Part shown: piece after piece, positions 1 through 8,646 of the stretch
Layout: every line of letters begins with the position of its first letter
Numbering within the stretch: the first letter of the stretch is position 1
DNA from: RGIG3178 sp963674495
GTDB lineage: Bacteria > Bacillota > Clostridia > Christensenellales > QAND01
NCBI GenBank assembly: GCA_963674495.2
Contig: CAXXLG010000002.1
Coordinates: 310,001 to 374,000 of the forward strand
Direction of reading: 5' to 3'
Length of the DNA stretch: 64,000 nt
The notes under the pieces: generated by a model
What the model was told of the DNA's origin: nothing
Databases searched by the model: none
What the model saw: the letters and a program-made list of their open reading frames with translations, nothing else
Translations under genes and position numbers: made by a program

Positions 1-1042
1 CGAACGCACCCGCAGCGCCTAACATATGCCCGGTCATAGACTTGGTCGAGCTGACCAAAAGATTCTTGGCATGCTCGCCAAAACAGCGTTCGATGGCAAT
101 GCTCTCACACTTGTCGTTGAGCGGCGTACCCGTGCCATGCGCGTTGATATAGCCGATATCTTCAAGCGCTATGCCCGCATCTTCCACCGCCAAACGCATT
201 GCCTGCGCCGCATACGTACCGTCCGGCATGGGCGCGGTGATGTGGTGCGCATCGCATGTCTGCGCATAGCCTGCGATTTCGCCTAAGATTTTGGCGCCCC
301 GCTTTTGCGCGTGCGCTTCGCTTTCCAAAAGCATGAACGCCGCGCCTTCCGCCATGACAAAACCCTGACGGTCCTTATCAAAAGGCAGACAGGCTTTTTT
401 TGGATCCTCGCTTTCGCTCAGCGCCTGCATCTGGTGGAACCCCTGCACCGCCAGATCTATGATCGCCGCTTCTGCGCCACCGACGAGCACCGCGTCCACC
501 CGCCCTTCTTTGACAGCATAGTACGCCTGTCCAACGGCGTCGGCACCCGTTGCGCACGCCGTCACCACGCTGTAGCACGGGCCGTGCAATCCCAGCTTTA
601 TTGCAATGCCGCCTGCCGCTGTATTTATGATGGCCTTAGGGATAAACAGCGGAGATACGGTTCTGGGCCCTTGCTGGATCATCTCGTCGTACTGGTCGCA
701 AATCACATCGATGCCGCCCATGCCACTGCCTAGAACGACGCCGACGCGCGACGCATCAAAGTCCGCGTTTCCCATGCCGCTTTGATCCCACGCCTGCATA
801 GCGGCCACTATTGCAAATTGGGTAAATCGCGCCAAGCGCCTGCTCTCGCGCTTTGTGATGTACATAGACGGATCAAAATCCCGCACTTCTCCCGCTACAT
901 GTATGCCGGTCAACCCGGTGTCAAAAAGCGTTGCGCCAATGATGCCGCATGTGCCCTCCACCGCCGCACGGAACGAATCCTCCACGTTTTTCCCGATGGG
1001 CGAAATCGCACCCATCCCGACAATACACACCTTATTCCGCAT
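1..1042 (-). CDS. fabF: Beta-ketoacyl-ACP synthase II (FabF), 3' end outside the window
   Basis: Elongating condensing enzyme of type II fatty-acid synthesis; it joins malonyl-ACP to a growing acyl-ACP in the cytoplasm. I read it directly from the minus strand because the frame runs off the window edge without a stop. The start ATG at 1040-1042 follows an AAAGGCGG ribosome binding site. The thiolase-fold pattern is clear: VVTACATGADA carries the nucleophile Cys (about residue 163), and near the window edge STKSMTGHMLGAAGAF carries the second active-site His. About 347 of the usual 410 residues are present. It is the last visible gene of the acc-fab run, 23 bases after fabG. Confidence 0.96.
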   Translation of the reverse strand, partial: MRNKVCIVGMGAISPIGKNVEDSFRAAVEGTCGIIGATLFDTGLTGIHVAGEVRDFDPSMYITKRESRRLARFTQFAIVAAMQAWDQSGMGNADFDASRVGVVLGSGMGGIDVICDQYDEMIQQGPRTVSPLFIPKAIINTAAGGIAIKLGLHGPCYSVVTACATGADAVGQAYYAVKEGRVDAVLVGGAEAAIIDLAVQGFHQMQALSESEDPKKACLPFDKDRQGFVMAEGAAFMLLESEAHAQKRGAKILGEIAGYAQTCDAHHITAPMPDGTYAAQAMRLAVEDAGIALEDIGYINAHGTGTPLNDKCESIAIERCFGEHAKNLLVSSTKSMTGHMLGAAGAF

Positions 1043-1065
1043 TCAATTTCCGCCTTTCGATTGTC

Positions 1066-1800
1066 CTATATCGTCATGCCGCCATCCACTACCAGAACCT
1101 GCCCGGTGATATACGTGGCTTTTTCGCTACATAAAAACGCCACCATGTCCGCCACATCCGCCGCTTTGCCAAAGCGTTTCAACGGGATGGCCTCCTTCAT
1201 GCGCTGCTTAACATCGTCGCTAAGCCGGTCGGTCATTGTCGTTTCGATGAATCCCGGGGCCACCGCGTTGACCAGTACGCCGCGCTTGGCGACCTCCCTG
1301 GCGCATGACTTGGTCAAGCCGATCATGCCCGCCTTAGCCGCGGCATAGTTGGCCTGTCCGGCGTTGCCCATGATACCCACCACCGACGTGATGTTCACAA
1401 TGCGCCCCACCCTTTGTTTCAAAAGATACGGCACCGCTGCGCGCGTGCAAAAAAAGCAGCTGTCCAGATTGGTGCGCATCACATTATGATACTGCTCGTC
1501 CGTCATGCGCATCAACAGTCCATCGTCGGTAATGCCCGCATTGTTGACAAGGGCGTACAATCCACCCAGCTTTTCCATGCATTGCTCCACAAGGTTTGCA
1601 CAGTCCGAAGGTAGGCTGAGATCTGCGGCAATGGCCACGGCCTTTTGGCCCAGCGCTTCGACCTGTTTGCACACTTCCTGCGCAGCCGGCTCATTGCTGT
1701 TGTAGTGAACGCATACATCAAAACCGTCCCGTGCCAGCGCCATACAAATCGCCTGGCCGATACCGCCCGAACCGCCCGTCACCAATGCTGCCTTATCCAT
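1066..1800 (-). CDS. fabG: 3-oxoacyl-ACP reductase FabG
   Basis: NADPH-dependent short-chain dehydrogenase that reduces beta-ketoacyl-ACP to beta-hydroxyacyl-ACP. From the chosen start (MDKAALVTGG) it has 244 residues, the usual family length. The Rossmann motif TGGSGGIG lies at residues 8-15, NNAG at 86-89, and the catalytic Ser139, Tyr152 and Lys156 in YAAAK are all present. A longer frame starts at 1848, but the ATG at 1800 has the AGGAGGGAT ribosome binding site. It overlaps the end of fabD by 8 bases, which suggests translational coupling. Confidence 0.97.
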   Translation of the reverse strand: MDKAALVTGGSGGIGQAICMALARDGFDVCVHYNSNEPAAQEVCKQVEALGQKAVAIAADLSLPSDCANLVEQCMEKLGGLYALVNNAGITDDGLLMRMTDEQYHNVMRTNLDSCFFCTRAAVPYLLKQRVGRIVNITSVVGIMGNAGQANYAAAKAGMIGLTKSCAREVAKRGVLVNAVAPGFIETTMTDRLSDDVKQRMKEAIPLKRFGKAADVADMVAFLCSEKATYITGQVLVVDGGMTI

Positions 1801-2725
1801 CGGATCCCTCCTGTGCCTGTAATAACGCTTCCAACGTACGCCGATCACGCACCGATATGATTTCTATATCCTTTCCAACCCTGCGCTTGATCAGCTTGGA
1901 CAACACGTTGGACGGCCCAATCTCAATAAACCGCTTTACGCCGCTTTGGAGCATATGCTCCACGCAATCGTGCCATTTCAGGCGGGATTGCATCTGCTGC
2001 GCGAGCAAGATCTTGATATCCGACTGTGCATCGTACGGTGCGCCCAGCGTGCCCGCATACACCAAATTATCGCCGATTGGATTGATGTTCTCCCCCTTGA
2101 GCACATCGTAAAAGGCATTGGCCGCCTCTTTGAGCATAGGTGCGTGGGAAGGTCCCCGCACATTGAGAAGCACGGTCATCTTCGCTCCTGCTTTTTCAAA
2201 AACATCTTTGAGTTCATTGAGATCGGACAAGTTGCCTGCGATGACGATCTGTGCGCCGGAAAGATGGTTGGCCACATACACACCGGTTTGGTCCTGCAAT
2301 ATCCCTTCAACCTCATCAATCGTCAGCCCGATAACGGACATCATACCCGCCGTGCCCGGTGGGAATGCATCGTCCATGATGCGCCCACGCCGTTTAACCA
2401 ACGCCGCGCACTCATCGAGTGCAAACACGCCCGCCGCACACAACGCGCCGTATTCGCCAAGGGATAAACCGGCAAGGATGTTTGAATCTATGCCCGCCTG
2501 CCGCAGTACGTTCAACAGTCCCATCGAATGAGCAAGGATCGCAGGCTGTACGATTTCACCGTTTTCAAAGCCATTTCCTTGAAAACATGCCGCTTTCAGG
2601 TCGAGGCCGGCACCGGCTTGGCAAGCGTCGAAGGCCTGTGCATACGCGGCAAAATCCGCGTACACGTCCTTGCCCATGCCAACGGTCTGCGAACCCTGTC
2701 CGGGAAACAAAAACGCCGTTTTCAT
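1793..2725 (-). CDS. fabD: Malonyl-CoA:ACP transacylase FabD
   Basis: Moves malonate from CoA to acyl carrier protein, supplying the extender unit for FabH and FabF. It has 310 residues, normal for the family. The N-terminal FLFPGQGSQ motif, the nucleophile elbow GLSLGEY and the His in the GPSHAPM segment are visible. It overlaps fabK upstream by 4 bases and fabG downstream by 8 bases, so the three are probably translated together. Confidence 0.97.
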   Translation of the reverse strand: MKTAFLFPGQGSQTVGMGKDVYADFAAYAQAFDACQAGAGLDLKAACFQGNGFENGEIVQPAILAHSMGLLNVLRQAGIDSNILAGLSLGEYGALCAAGVFALDECAALVKRRGRIMDDAFPPGTAGMMSVIGLTIDEVEGILQDQTGVYVANHLSGAQIVIAGNLSDLNELKDVFEKAGAKMTVLLNVRGPSHAPMLKEAANAFYDVLKGENINPIGDNLVYAGTLGAPYDAQSDIKILLAQQMQSRLKWHDCVEHMLQSGVKRFIEIGPSNVLSKLIKRRVGKDIEIISVRDRRTLEALLQAQEGSDG

Positions 2726-3699
2726 GGACGCTGCTCCACCCCGCCGTATTTCACACCAAGCGATTTGATTTGTTCTCCTATAGCATCAAACGCCGCGCCG
2801 TCGAAAAGCTCCTCGATGATCTCACGCGCGGTCTGGATGTGATCGACCCGGCAGGCGCACTGTCCCGCCATAAACGATCCGTTTTGCCCGTCGCCGTCCA
2901 CCACCGCTTTTCGGAGCGATCCCTCGCCCATCTTTAATATCTGCTGCGCGCCATCCAACTCGTATTCGATACGGGCAAGCTTTCTCTCCAGCGGGCTTCG
3001 CAAAACGCGCACGGGATGCCCCGTAACCCGTCCAGTCACCTTGCTGTCGATGTCTTTTGCCTTGATGATGCGCTGCTTGTATTCATCGTGTGCCGTGCAT
3101 TCGCTGGCCAAAATGAAACGCGTACCCACCTGTACGCCGCAAGCGCCCAAGCAAAAGGCCGCGGCGACGGATTGTGCGTCGCATATGCCTCCGGCGGCAA
3201 CCACGGGAATATCGACATGGTGCACCACATGCGGCAACAGTACCATGGTGGTCAGTTCGCCGATGTGTCCACCCGCTTCGCAACCTTCTGCGATCACAAA
3301 ATCCGCGCCCATGCGCTGCATCAACAGCGCCAATGCCCGGCTGGCCACAACCGGTGCGACAAGGCTTCCGGCTTCCTTCCATCGTTTGATATGCGAGGAA
3401 GGATTGCCGGCGCCGGTGATAATCACCGGTACCTTTTCTTCCGCGACGACGGTCGCCACATCATCGGCATAAGGGCTCAGCAACATGACGTTTACGCCAA
3501 ACGGCTTATCCGTTTTGTCCCGCACAAGGCGAATCTGCTCGCGCACCCAATCGGGCGGCGCATGGCCCGCCGCGATCACGCCCAATCCCCCCGCCGTAGA
3601 TACGGCGGCTGCCAGATTTGCGTCGGATACCCATGCCATGCCGCCCTGTATCATCGGATAATCGATGGATAACAGTTTGCACAGGTCATGTTCAGGCAT
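2722..3699 (-). CDS. fabK: FMN-dependent enoyl-ACP reductase FabK
   Basis: Catalyses the last reduction of each fatty-acid elongation cycle. This is the flavin TIM-barrel type found in many Firmicutes, not the FabI short-chain dehydrogenase type. It is related to nitronate monooxygenases: the sequence shows MIQGGMAWVSD near the N terminus, ITGAGNPS, a GCEAGGHIG phosphate-binding loop and VAAGGI. The start at 3699 is chosen because a GGAAGG ribosome binding site precedes it; it overlaps the acpP stop by 8 bases. An in-frame start 24 bases upstream lacks such a site. Length is 325 residues. Carrying FabK usually means low sensitivity to triclosan (family knowledge, not tested here). Confidence 0.93.
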   Translation of the reverse strand: MPEHDLCKLLSIDYPMIQGGMAWVSDANLAAAVSTAGGLGVIAAGHAPPDWVREQIRLVRDKTDKPFGVNVMLLSPYADDVATVVAEEKVPVIITGAGNPSSHIKRWKEAGSLVAPVVASRALALLMQRMGADFVIAEGCEAGGHIGELTTMVLLPHVVHHVDIPVVAAGGICDAQSVAAAFCLGACGVQVGTRFILASECTAHDEYKQRIIKAKDIDSKVTGRVTGHPVRVLRSPLERKLARIEYELDGAQQILKMGEGSLRKAVVDGDGQNGSFMAGQCACRVDHIQTAREIIEELFDGAAFDAIGEQIKSLGVKYGGVEQRP

Positions 3700-3937
3700 C
3701 TTGTTTTCCTTCCAAAAAGGCAATCAGATCGCCCACCGTCTTAAGATCCTTGGCTTCGTCGTTGGAGATCTGAACGCCCGTCTCCTTTTCGATGCCGATC
3801 ACCATCTCCACCATGTCCAGCGAATCCATTTCCAGATCCTCTACAAATCTTGCTTCCATGGTGATGTCGTCACGATCGATATCCAACTGTTCGATGAGCT
3901 TCTGTGCAATTTTTTCCTGAATGTCCTGCATGGTCAT
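3692..3937 (-). CDS. acpP: Acyl carrier protein
   Basis: Small acidic carrier protein of 81 residues that holds the acyl chain on a 4'-phosphopantetheine arm. The attachment site is Ser39 in DLEMDSLDMVE, matching the DSL motif. It lies between fabH and fabK, as in other clostridial fab clusters. The start may be the first Met or the third residue; both lie behind a GGAGG site, and the later one has better spacing. Confidence 0.97.
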   Translation of the reverse strand: MTMQDIQEKIAQKLIEQLDIDRDDITMEARFVEDLEMDSLDMVEMVIGIEKETGVQISNDEAKDLKTVGDLIAFLEGKQDA

Positions 3938-3953
3938 TTTCCTCCAAATTATT

Positions 3954-4925
3954 TTATAGGGTCCAATCTATCACAACGCCGCCGTATGTCAACCCCGCGC
4001 CAAAGCCGACCAGCGCTACGCGGTCCCCGCTTTGCAAAAAGCCTTGGTTGTACGCGTCCACAAGCGCGATGGGGATGGTGGCGGAAGATGTGTTCGCATA
4101 CTCCGCTATGTTGAGAAAGAATTGCTCCTTGGTAAAATCCGTATTGCGTATGACGCAATCGATGATCTTCACGTTGGCCTGGTGCGGAATGATCTTGGTA
4201 AAGGGCCTATCGCCGCAACGCTCCTGCATCAAAAGGAGTGTACGTTCCATCGCATCGGTGGCAAAAGCAAAAACCTCCCGCCCCTTCATGTGTAGGTATT
4301 CGGTTTTTGCCTCCTCGTCCAAAAACGGCGTGTGCCTGGAATCGCGTTTGAGTGTGAGGGAAAGCTCCGTGTCAGGAACTGCGCTTAATATCGGATGATG
4401 CACGGCGTTGGTTTCGCTGCGCCTGAGCACAACAGCGCCCGCGCCATCCCCAAACAACACGCAGGTCGACCGGTCTGTCCAATCGATGTAATTGGACAGC
4501 ACCTCGCTTGCTATGACAAGCGCCGCATCGATTCCAAGCGTGTCCATCAAGCTCTGCGCGCTCACGAGCGCATATATAAAGCCCGTGCATCCGGCGGACA
4601 GATCCATACTGGCGCACGACTTGATATCCAGTTCCCTTTGAATCAGGCATGCCATCGAAGGCGTCATATATTCACCGGTGAAGGTGCTGACTACGATCAG
4701 CCCGATATCGCTGGCTGATAATCCCGCCATATCAAGCGCCGTCTTCGCGGCATCAACGCCCATCAATATCGTTGTATCCTGTCCCGCGATATGCCTTTTG
4801 TGGATGCCGGTACGTTTTTTGATCCATTCGTCGCTGGTATCCACCAACTTTGCAATGTCGTCGTTTGTGACCACAAGTTCGGGTACATAGCTGCCTATGC
4901 CCGCTATTTCAACCGATGCTGTCAA
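3954..4925 (-). CDS. fabH: Beta-ketoacyl-ACP synthase III (FabH)
   Basis: Starts fatty-acid chains by condensing acetyl-CoA or a branched acyl-CoA with malonyl-ACP. It has 323 residues. The catalytic triad is complete: Cys113 in SAGCTGF, His248 in IPHQAN and Asn278 in EYANTSS. The N terminus, with IAGIGSYVP and the DEWIKKRTGI segment, is typical. It overlaps the end of accA by 17 bases, linking carboxylase and condensing enzymes in one transcript. Confidence 0.97.
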   Translation of the reverse strand: MTASVEIAGIGSYVPELVVTNDDIAKLVDTSDEWIKKRTGIHKRHIAGQDTTILMGVDAAKTALDMAGLSASDIGLIVVSTFTGEYMTPSMACLIQRELDIKSCASMDLSAGCTGFIYALVSAQSLMDTLGIDAALVIASEVLSNYIDWTDRSTCVLFGDGAGAVVLRRSETNAVHHPILSAVPDTELSLTLKRDSRHTPFLDEEAKTEYLHMKGREVFAFATDAMERTLLLMQERCGDRPFTKIIPHQANVKIIDCVIRNTDFTKEQFFLNIAEYANTSSATIPIALVDAYNQGFLQSGDRVALVGFGAGLTYGGVVIDWTL

Positions 4926-5760
4926 CCAAGATACCTCTCATTCCCAAGTATTTTTCATGCCGTCTTTCGACCAGTCTTTCCGTAGAAATTCTTGTCAGGC
5001 GGGTCAGGGTGGTTTTGATATCCTTTTTCAGGTCGCGCACACAGGTCTCCATGTGCCACAGATCGAAGTTGTCTGGTTCCTTGATCACATGATCCGCCAT
5101 GTTGGCTTCCGTCAGATCCACGGCGGTCAGCTTCAAATTCTGCGCCGCTTCGCGCGCGAGCGAGCTATCCTTAAACAGGATGGACGCGCATCCTTCCGGC
5201 GAAATCACGGAAAAATAGCTATTTTCCAGCATGACAAGCCGGTCGCCAAGCGCAAGCGCAAGCGCGCCGCCGCTGGCACCTTCCCCAATGATGATGGAGA
5301 TAATGGGCGTTTTGAGCGTTGCCATGGTGCGAAGATGCTCCGCGATAACCATGCCTTGCCCGCGCTGTTCCGCTTCGATACCTGGATATGCACCCGGCGT
5401 ATCCACAAAACAGATGACCGGACGATTGAATTTTTCCGCCTGTTTGAGCGCACGCATGGATTTGCGGAAGCCCTCCGGATTCGTCATACCGAAGTTGTGG
5501 CGCATACGCTCTTCAAGGTTGCGCCCCTTCTGCTGCCCAATCACCGTCACAGGATGGTTTTCAAACCAGGCGATGGCAGTGATGATGGAGGGATCGTCGC
5601 CATAGCACCGGTCCCCTTTAACCTCAAACACGCCTGAAAAAAGGCGGTCGATATAATCCATTGATTGCGGCCTGTTTTCCATGCGGGCGCGCTGTACTTT
5701 ATCCCATGGCTGCTGTTTCGCGCTGCTCAAATCATTCGCCCCCATTCGCGGTGTGCTCAC
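4909..5760 (-). CDS. accA: Acetyl-CoA carboxylase carboxyltransferase subunit alpha
   Basis: Half of the carboxyltransferase that moves CO2 from biotin to acetyl-CoA. The 283 residues carry the family segments GQQKGRN, PGAYPGIEAEQRGQG and IGEGASGGALAL. A second possible Met lies five residues in. It overlaps accD by 29 bases and fabH by 17 bases. AccA and AccD form the alpha2-beta2 carboxyltransferase. Confidence 0.96.
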   Translation of the reverse strand: MSTPRMGANDLSSAKQQPWDKVQRARMENRPQSMDYIDRLFSGVFEVKGDRCYGDDPSIITAIAWFENHPVTVIGQQKGRNLEERMRHNFGMTNPEGFRKSMRALKQAEKFNRPVICFVDTPGAYPGIEAEQRGQGMVIAEHLRTMATLKTPIISIIIGEGASGGALALALGDRLVMLENSYFSVISPEGCASILFKDSSLAREAAQNLKLTAVDLTEANMADHVIKEPDNFDLWHMETCVRDLKKDIKTTLTRLTRISTERLVERRHEKYLGMRGILVDSIG

Positions 5761-6625
5761 GGCGCTGCCCGATTCGGCGGTTCACAGGTTTTGGCAGGTC
5801 TTCTTTGCAATGCAGCGCGAGGACCTCGCCCAGCGTATTGCGCATGTCCGTCCGGTTCACGATGCGGTCGATTAAACCATTTTCGAACAGATACTCCGCT
5901 GTCTGGAACCCATCGGGCAACGTGACATTCACGGTCTGCTCGATAACGCGCGGGCCTGTAAAGCCGATCAGCGCACCGGGTTCGGCAAGGGTTATGTCAC
6001 CCTGCATGGCAAAGCTGGCCGTGACGCCGCCGGTTGTGGGATGGGTCAATACATTGATGTGCAAAAGCCTCTGCTCGCTGTGTTTGGCCAGCGCAATGGT
6101 GGTTCTGGACATCTGCAAAAGGGAATGTATCCCCTCCTGCATACGCGCGCCTCCGGATGCACAAAAGATGATAAGCGGCAGGCGGTTCATCGTGGCGAAT
6201 TCCGTGATGATCACGATCTTTTCACCAACCACCGTACCCATGCTGCCCATCATGAAATATGAATCCATCACCGCCAGCGCAGTGCGTACGCCCTTGATGG
6301 TCGCCTTACCGATTACCACGCCCTCCTGGGATTTCGATTTGTTCATCTCGCTCTTGATCTTTGTCTTATAGCCCGGAAAGGACAGCGGATCAGCGCTCTG
6401 CGCTTCGCGCTCAATCTCAATGAAGCTGTCCGCGTCCACGACCCTGTCGATGCGCTCATACGGCGGCTGGCGGAACAACGCACCGCAAAACAGGCATGTC
6501 GAATCGTTTGCGTGCACGATATCCGTTAGCATCTGTTGGCCACAGACGGAACAGCACAGCATCTGTAATTCGTCATGCGACGCTGGCATGGATTTTACGT
6601 CAATGTTCTCCTCGAATAATCTCAT
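5732..6625 (-). CDS. accD: Acetyl-CoA carboxylase carboxyltransferase subunit beta
   Basis: Partner of AccA in the carboxyltransferase. The 297 residues start with a four-cysteine zinc ribbon (CSVCGQQ and CLFCGAL, about residues 26-50), followed by the crotonase-like domain with FCASGGARMQEG and TGGVTASFA, which form the oxyanion and CoA site. It overlaps accC by 4 bases. Confidence 0.96.
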   Translation of the reverse strand: MRLFEENIDVKSMPASHDELQMLCCSVCGQQMLTDIVHANDSTCLFCGALFRQPPYERIDRVVDADSFIEIEREAQSADPLSFPGYKTKIKSEMNKSKSQEGVVIGKATIKGVRTALAVMDSYFMMGSMGTVVGEKIVIITEFATMNRLPLIIFCASGGARMQEGIHSLLQMSRTTIALAKHSEQRLLHINVLTHPTTGGVTASFAMQGDITLAEPGALIGFTGPRVIEQTVNVTLPDGFQTAEYLFENGLIDRIVNRTDMRNTLGEVLALHCKEDLPKPVNRRIGQRREHTANGGE

Positions 6626-7983
6626 GGCGTCTCCTGCACAAACCTATTGTAAAAGTCCTGCTCGATCCATTTTGTATGCACGTTGCCCGCGATGAAATCC
6701 TCATCCTTCAGCATGGCACGCGCAAACGCCGCGTTGTGACATATGCCATCGATGCGCAGTTCATTCAGCGACTCGCAACACAGTGCCACCGCTTCGTCTC
6801 TGGTGTCCGCATGGCAGATCAACTTCATAACCAGCGAATCGTAAAACGGCGATATGGCGTCACCCGCCACGTACCCCGTGTCCACCCGGACGCCGATGCC
6901 AAAGGGCAACACCATGTTTTTGATCAATCCCGGCGAAGGCCGGAAGTGCTCGTTCACGTCTTCGGCATTGATGCGGCACTCAACGGCATGCCCTTGCGGG
7001 CGCAGGTCGCTTTGATCCACACACAAGCGATGGCCCATCGCGACATGTAGCTGCGCTTTGACAATGTCTATACCATAAAGACATTCGCTTACGCCGTGCT
7101 CCACCTGTAGCCTGGCATTCATCTCTAAAAAATAGAAATTGTTATCACGATCAAGTAAAAACTCCACCGTACCAGCGTTTTGGTAGTTCACGCAGCGTGC
7201 CATACCGATAGCCACTTGCTGCATGCTACCCAGCACCGCCTCGTCGACAAACGGAGCAGGCGCCTCCTCGATCAGCTTTTGGTTCTTGCGTTGCAGACTG
7301 CATTCACGCGTACCCAAATGCAGTGCGTTACCATGCGCATCGCATAGGATCTGAACTTCGATATGCCGCGCACGCGGCATATATTTCTCCAAGTATACGC
7401 TGCCGTCACCGAAAGCCTGCTGTGCCTCATTTCGCGCAAGCGGGTATTCCCGTAAAAACTCGTCGCTGTCCTGTACGATACGGATGCCCTTTCCGCCGCC
7501 GCCCATGGCCGCCTTGATCATCAGCGGGAAGCCGATGGCCTCGGCTTTCTGGAGCGCTTCTTTCTCTGCGCCTATCACCCCGTCCGAGCCCGCCATTACG
7601 GGAAATCCCCGTTCTTTGAACAGCGCACGCGCCGTCTGTTTGTCGCCCACGGTGCGCATAGCCTCAGCCGGCGGTCCCACAAATGCAAAACCGGCTTGTT
7701 CACACGCCTGTGCAAACGTCGGATTTTCCGATAAAAACCCAATGCCGGGATGTACAAGATCAACGTTGTACGCCCTGGCAACCGCAAGCATTGAATCGAT
7801 GTTTAGATAGCTTTTTTGCGCCGACCGCGGACCGATGCACACCCCGTGGTCCGCCAGCCGAACGTGCAAGCTGTTCGCGTCGTTTTGCGCATAGACCGCA
7901 ACGGTTTCAAGGCCCATCTTTTTGCAGGTATGGATGACCCGTACCGCCATTTCTCCCCGGCCGGCTATCAGTACGGTTCCCAT
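6622..7983 (-). CDS. accC: Acetyl-CoA carboxylase, biotin carboxylase subunit
   Basis: ATP-grasp enzyme that carboxylates the biotin carried by AccB, using bicarbonate and ATP. It has 453 residues, the family norm. The N-terminal GRGEMAVRVI, the glycine-rich ATP lid KAAMGGGGKGIR, the MNARLQVEHGVSE segment and RINAED near the C terminus are visible. It starts 2 bases before the accB stop. In many Firmicutes fabZ lies between accB and accC; here nothing intervenes. Confidence 0.97.
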   Translation of the reverse strand: MGTVLIAGRGEMAVRVIHTCKKMGLETVAVYAQNDANSLHVRLADHGVCIGPRSAQKSYLNIDSMLAVARAYNVDLVHPGIGFLSENPTFAQACEQAGFAFVGPPAEAMRTVGDKQTARALFKERGFPVMAGSDGVIGAEKEALQKAEAIGFPLMIKAAMGGGGKGIRIVQDSDEFLREYPLARNEAQQAFGDGSVYLEKYMPRARHIEVQILCDAHGNALHLGTRECSLQRKNQKLIEEAPAPFVDEAVLGSMQQVAIGMARCVNYQNAGTVEFLLDRDNNFYFLEMNARLQVEHGVSECLYGIDIVKAQLHVAMGHRLCVDQSDLRPQGHAVECRINAEDVNEHFRPSPGLIKNMVLPFGIGVRVDTGYVAGDAISPFYDSLVMKLICHADTRDEAVALCCESLNELRIDGICHNAAFARAMLKDEDFIAGNVHTKWIEQDFYNRFVQETP

Positions 7984-7984
7984 A

Positions 7985-8416
7985 TCAATCTTCCCTCATA
8001 AACGTAAACAGCGCATCCCCCGCGGCAACGGTTTCGCTGTCCGCAATGAAAATACGCTCAATAACGCCGGATTTCGGTGCACAGATTTCGTTCATGGTTT
8101 TCATCGCTTCAATGATGCACAAAGGCTGACCCTTTTCCACGCGGTTACCCACGGCCACATACGGTTCCGCCTCGGGGTTGCTGCGCGCATAGAACACGCC
8201 CGATATGGGTGTAAATACGGTGTCTTCGGTTGATTGTTCGCATGCCTTCTGGCTTTTGGGCTGCTCCTGTGCCGGTGCAGACACCGGCTGTTCCGCCGCA
8301 GTATTCTTTAATTGCCTCTCAAGGCGTATTGTCAAGTCCTGTGTTTGAATTTCAATTCGGTCAAACAAAGACGCCTGGGCTTTATCGATCAACGCAAATA
8401 TCTTTTCGATGTCCAT
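7985..8416 (-). CDS. accB: Acetyl-CoA carboxylase biotin carboxyl carrier protein
   Basis: Carries biotin between AccC and the carboxyltransferase. The 143 residues are an N-terminal helix, a Ala/Pro/Gln-rich linker (about residues 36-60) and a C-terminal biotinyl domain. The biotinylated lysine sits in IIEAMKTMNEI. The ATG follows AAAGGAGA. It is the first gene of the acc-fab run, behind a near-consensus promoter and an inverted repeat. Confidence 0.96.
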   Translation of the reverse strand: MDIEKIFALIDKAQASLFDRIEIQTQDLTIRLERQLKNTAAEQPVSAPAQEQPKSQKACEQSTEDTVFTPISGVFYARSNPEAEPYVAVGNRVEKGQPLCIIEAMKTMNEICAPKSGVIERIFIADSETVAAGDALFTFMRED

Positions 8417-8444
8417 TTGAGCGGTCTCCTTTGGCGGCCATTCT

Positions 8445-8459
8445 GTTAGTACTGCTAAC
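8445..8459 (-). promoter_or_regulatory. Candidate operator in the accB leader
   Basis: A 15-base inverted repeat, GTTAGCAGTACTAAC on the minus strand, with one mismatched pair about its centre. It lies between the predicted transcription start (about 8470) and the accB ribosome binding site, where a bound repressor could block transcription. The TTAG and CTAA arms recall the ends of FapR-type operators, but the adjacent gene is MarR/FabT-like, so which protein binds is unknown. Confidence 0.5.
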
Positions 8460-8476
8460 CAAATTCTGTAATGAGC

Positions 8477-8505
8477 ATGTTATCACTTAGAGGTACATAT
8501 GTCAA
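8477..8505 (-). promoter_or_regulatory. Housekeeping-sigma promoter of the acc-fab operon
   Basis: On the minus strand, TTGACA (8500-8505), a 17-base spacer and TAACAT (8477-8482), about 60 bases upstream of accB. The -35 is perfect and the spacing ideal. Confidence 0.8.
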
Positions 8506-8530
8506 GGCGGTGCCGGTGTCCCTTCAACGT

Positions 8531-8641
8531 ACAGAATCCTGCACAATCACGGGACATATTCCCTTCGGGGCAGTCCTAAAATGATGCCGCTTGATCATGG
8601 AAATCGCGCTTGCATACGGCACGAAAACCGGCAGGATTCCC
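8531..8641 (+). other. Potentially structured non-coding element between accB and the MarR gene
   Basis: The stretch between the accB promoter and the MarR stop codon has no gene. It is bounded by a long-range 9-base match, GAATCCTGC near 8532 and its complement GCAGGATTC near 8633. Inside, GGAC/GTCC encloses a CCC-TTCG-GGG hairpin, and GCCG pairs with CGGC further on. The UUCG loop favours the plus strand. The right part also faintly resembles the core of a cobalamin riboswitch, but it is incomplete and runs into the MarR gene. It may be an RNA relic or the 3' UTR of the MarR gene. Confidence 0.3.
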
Positions 8642-8646
8642 GACTG

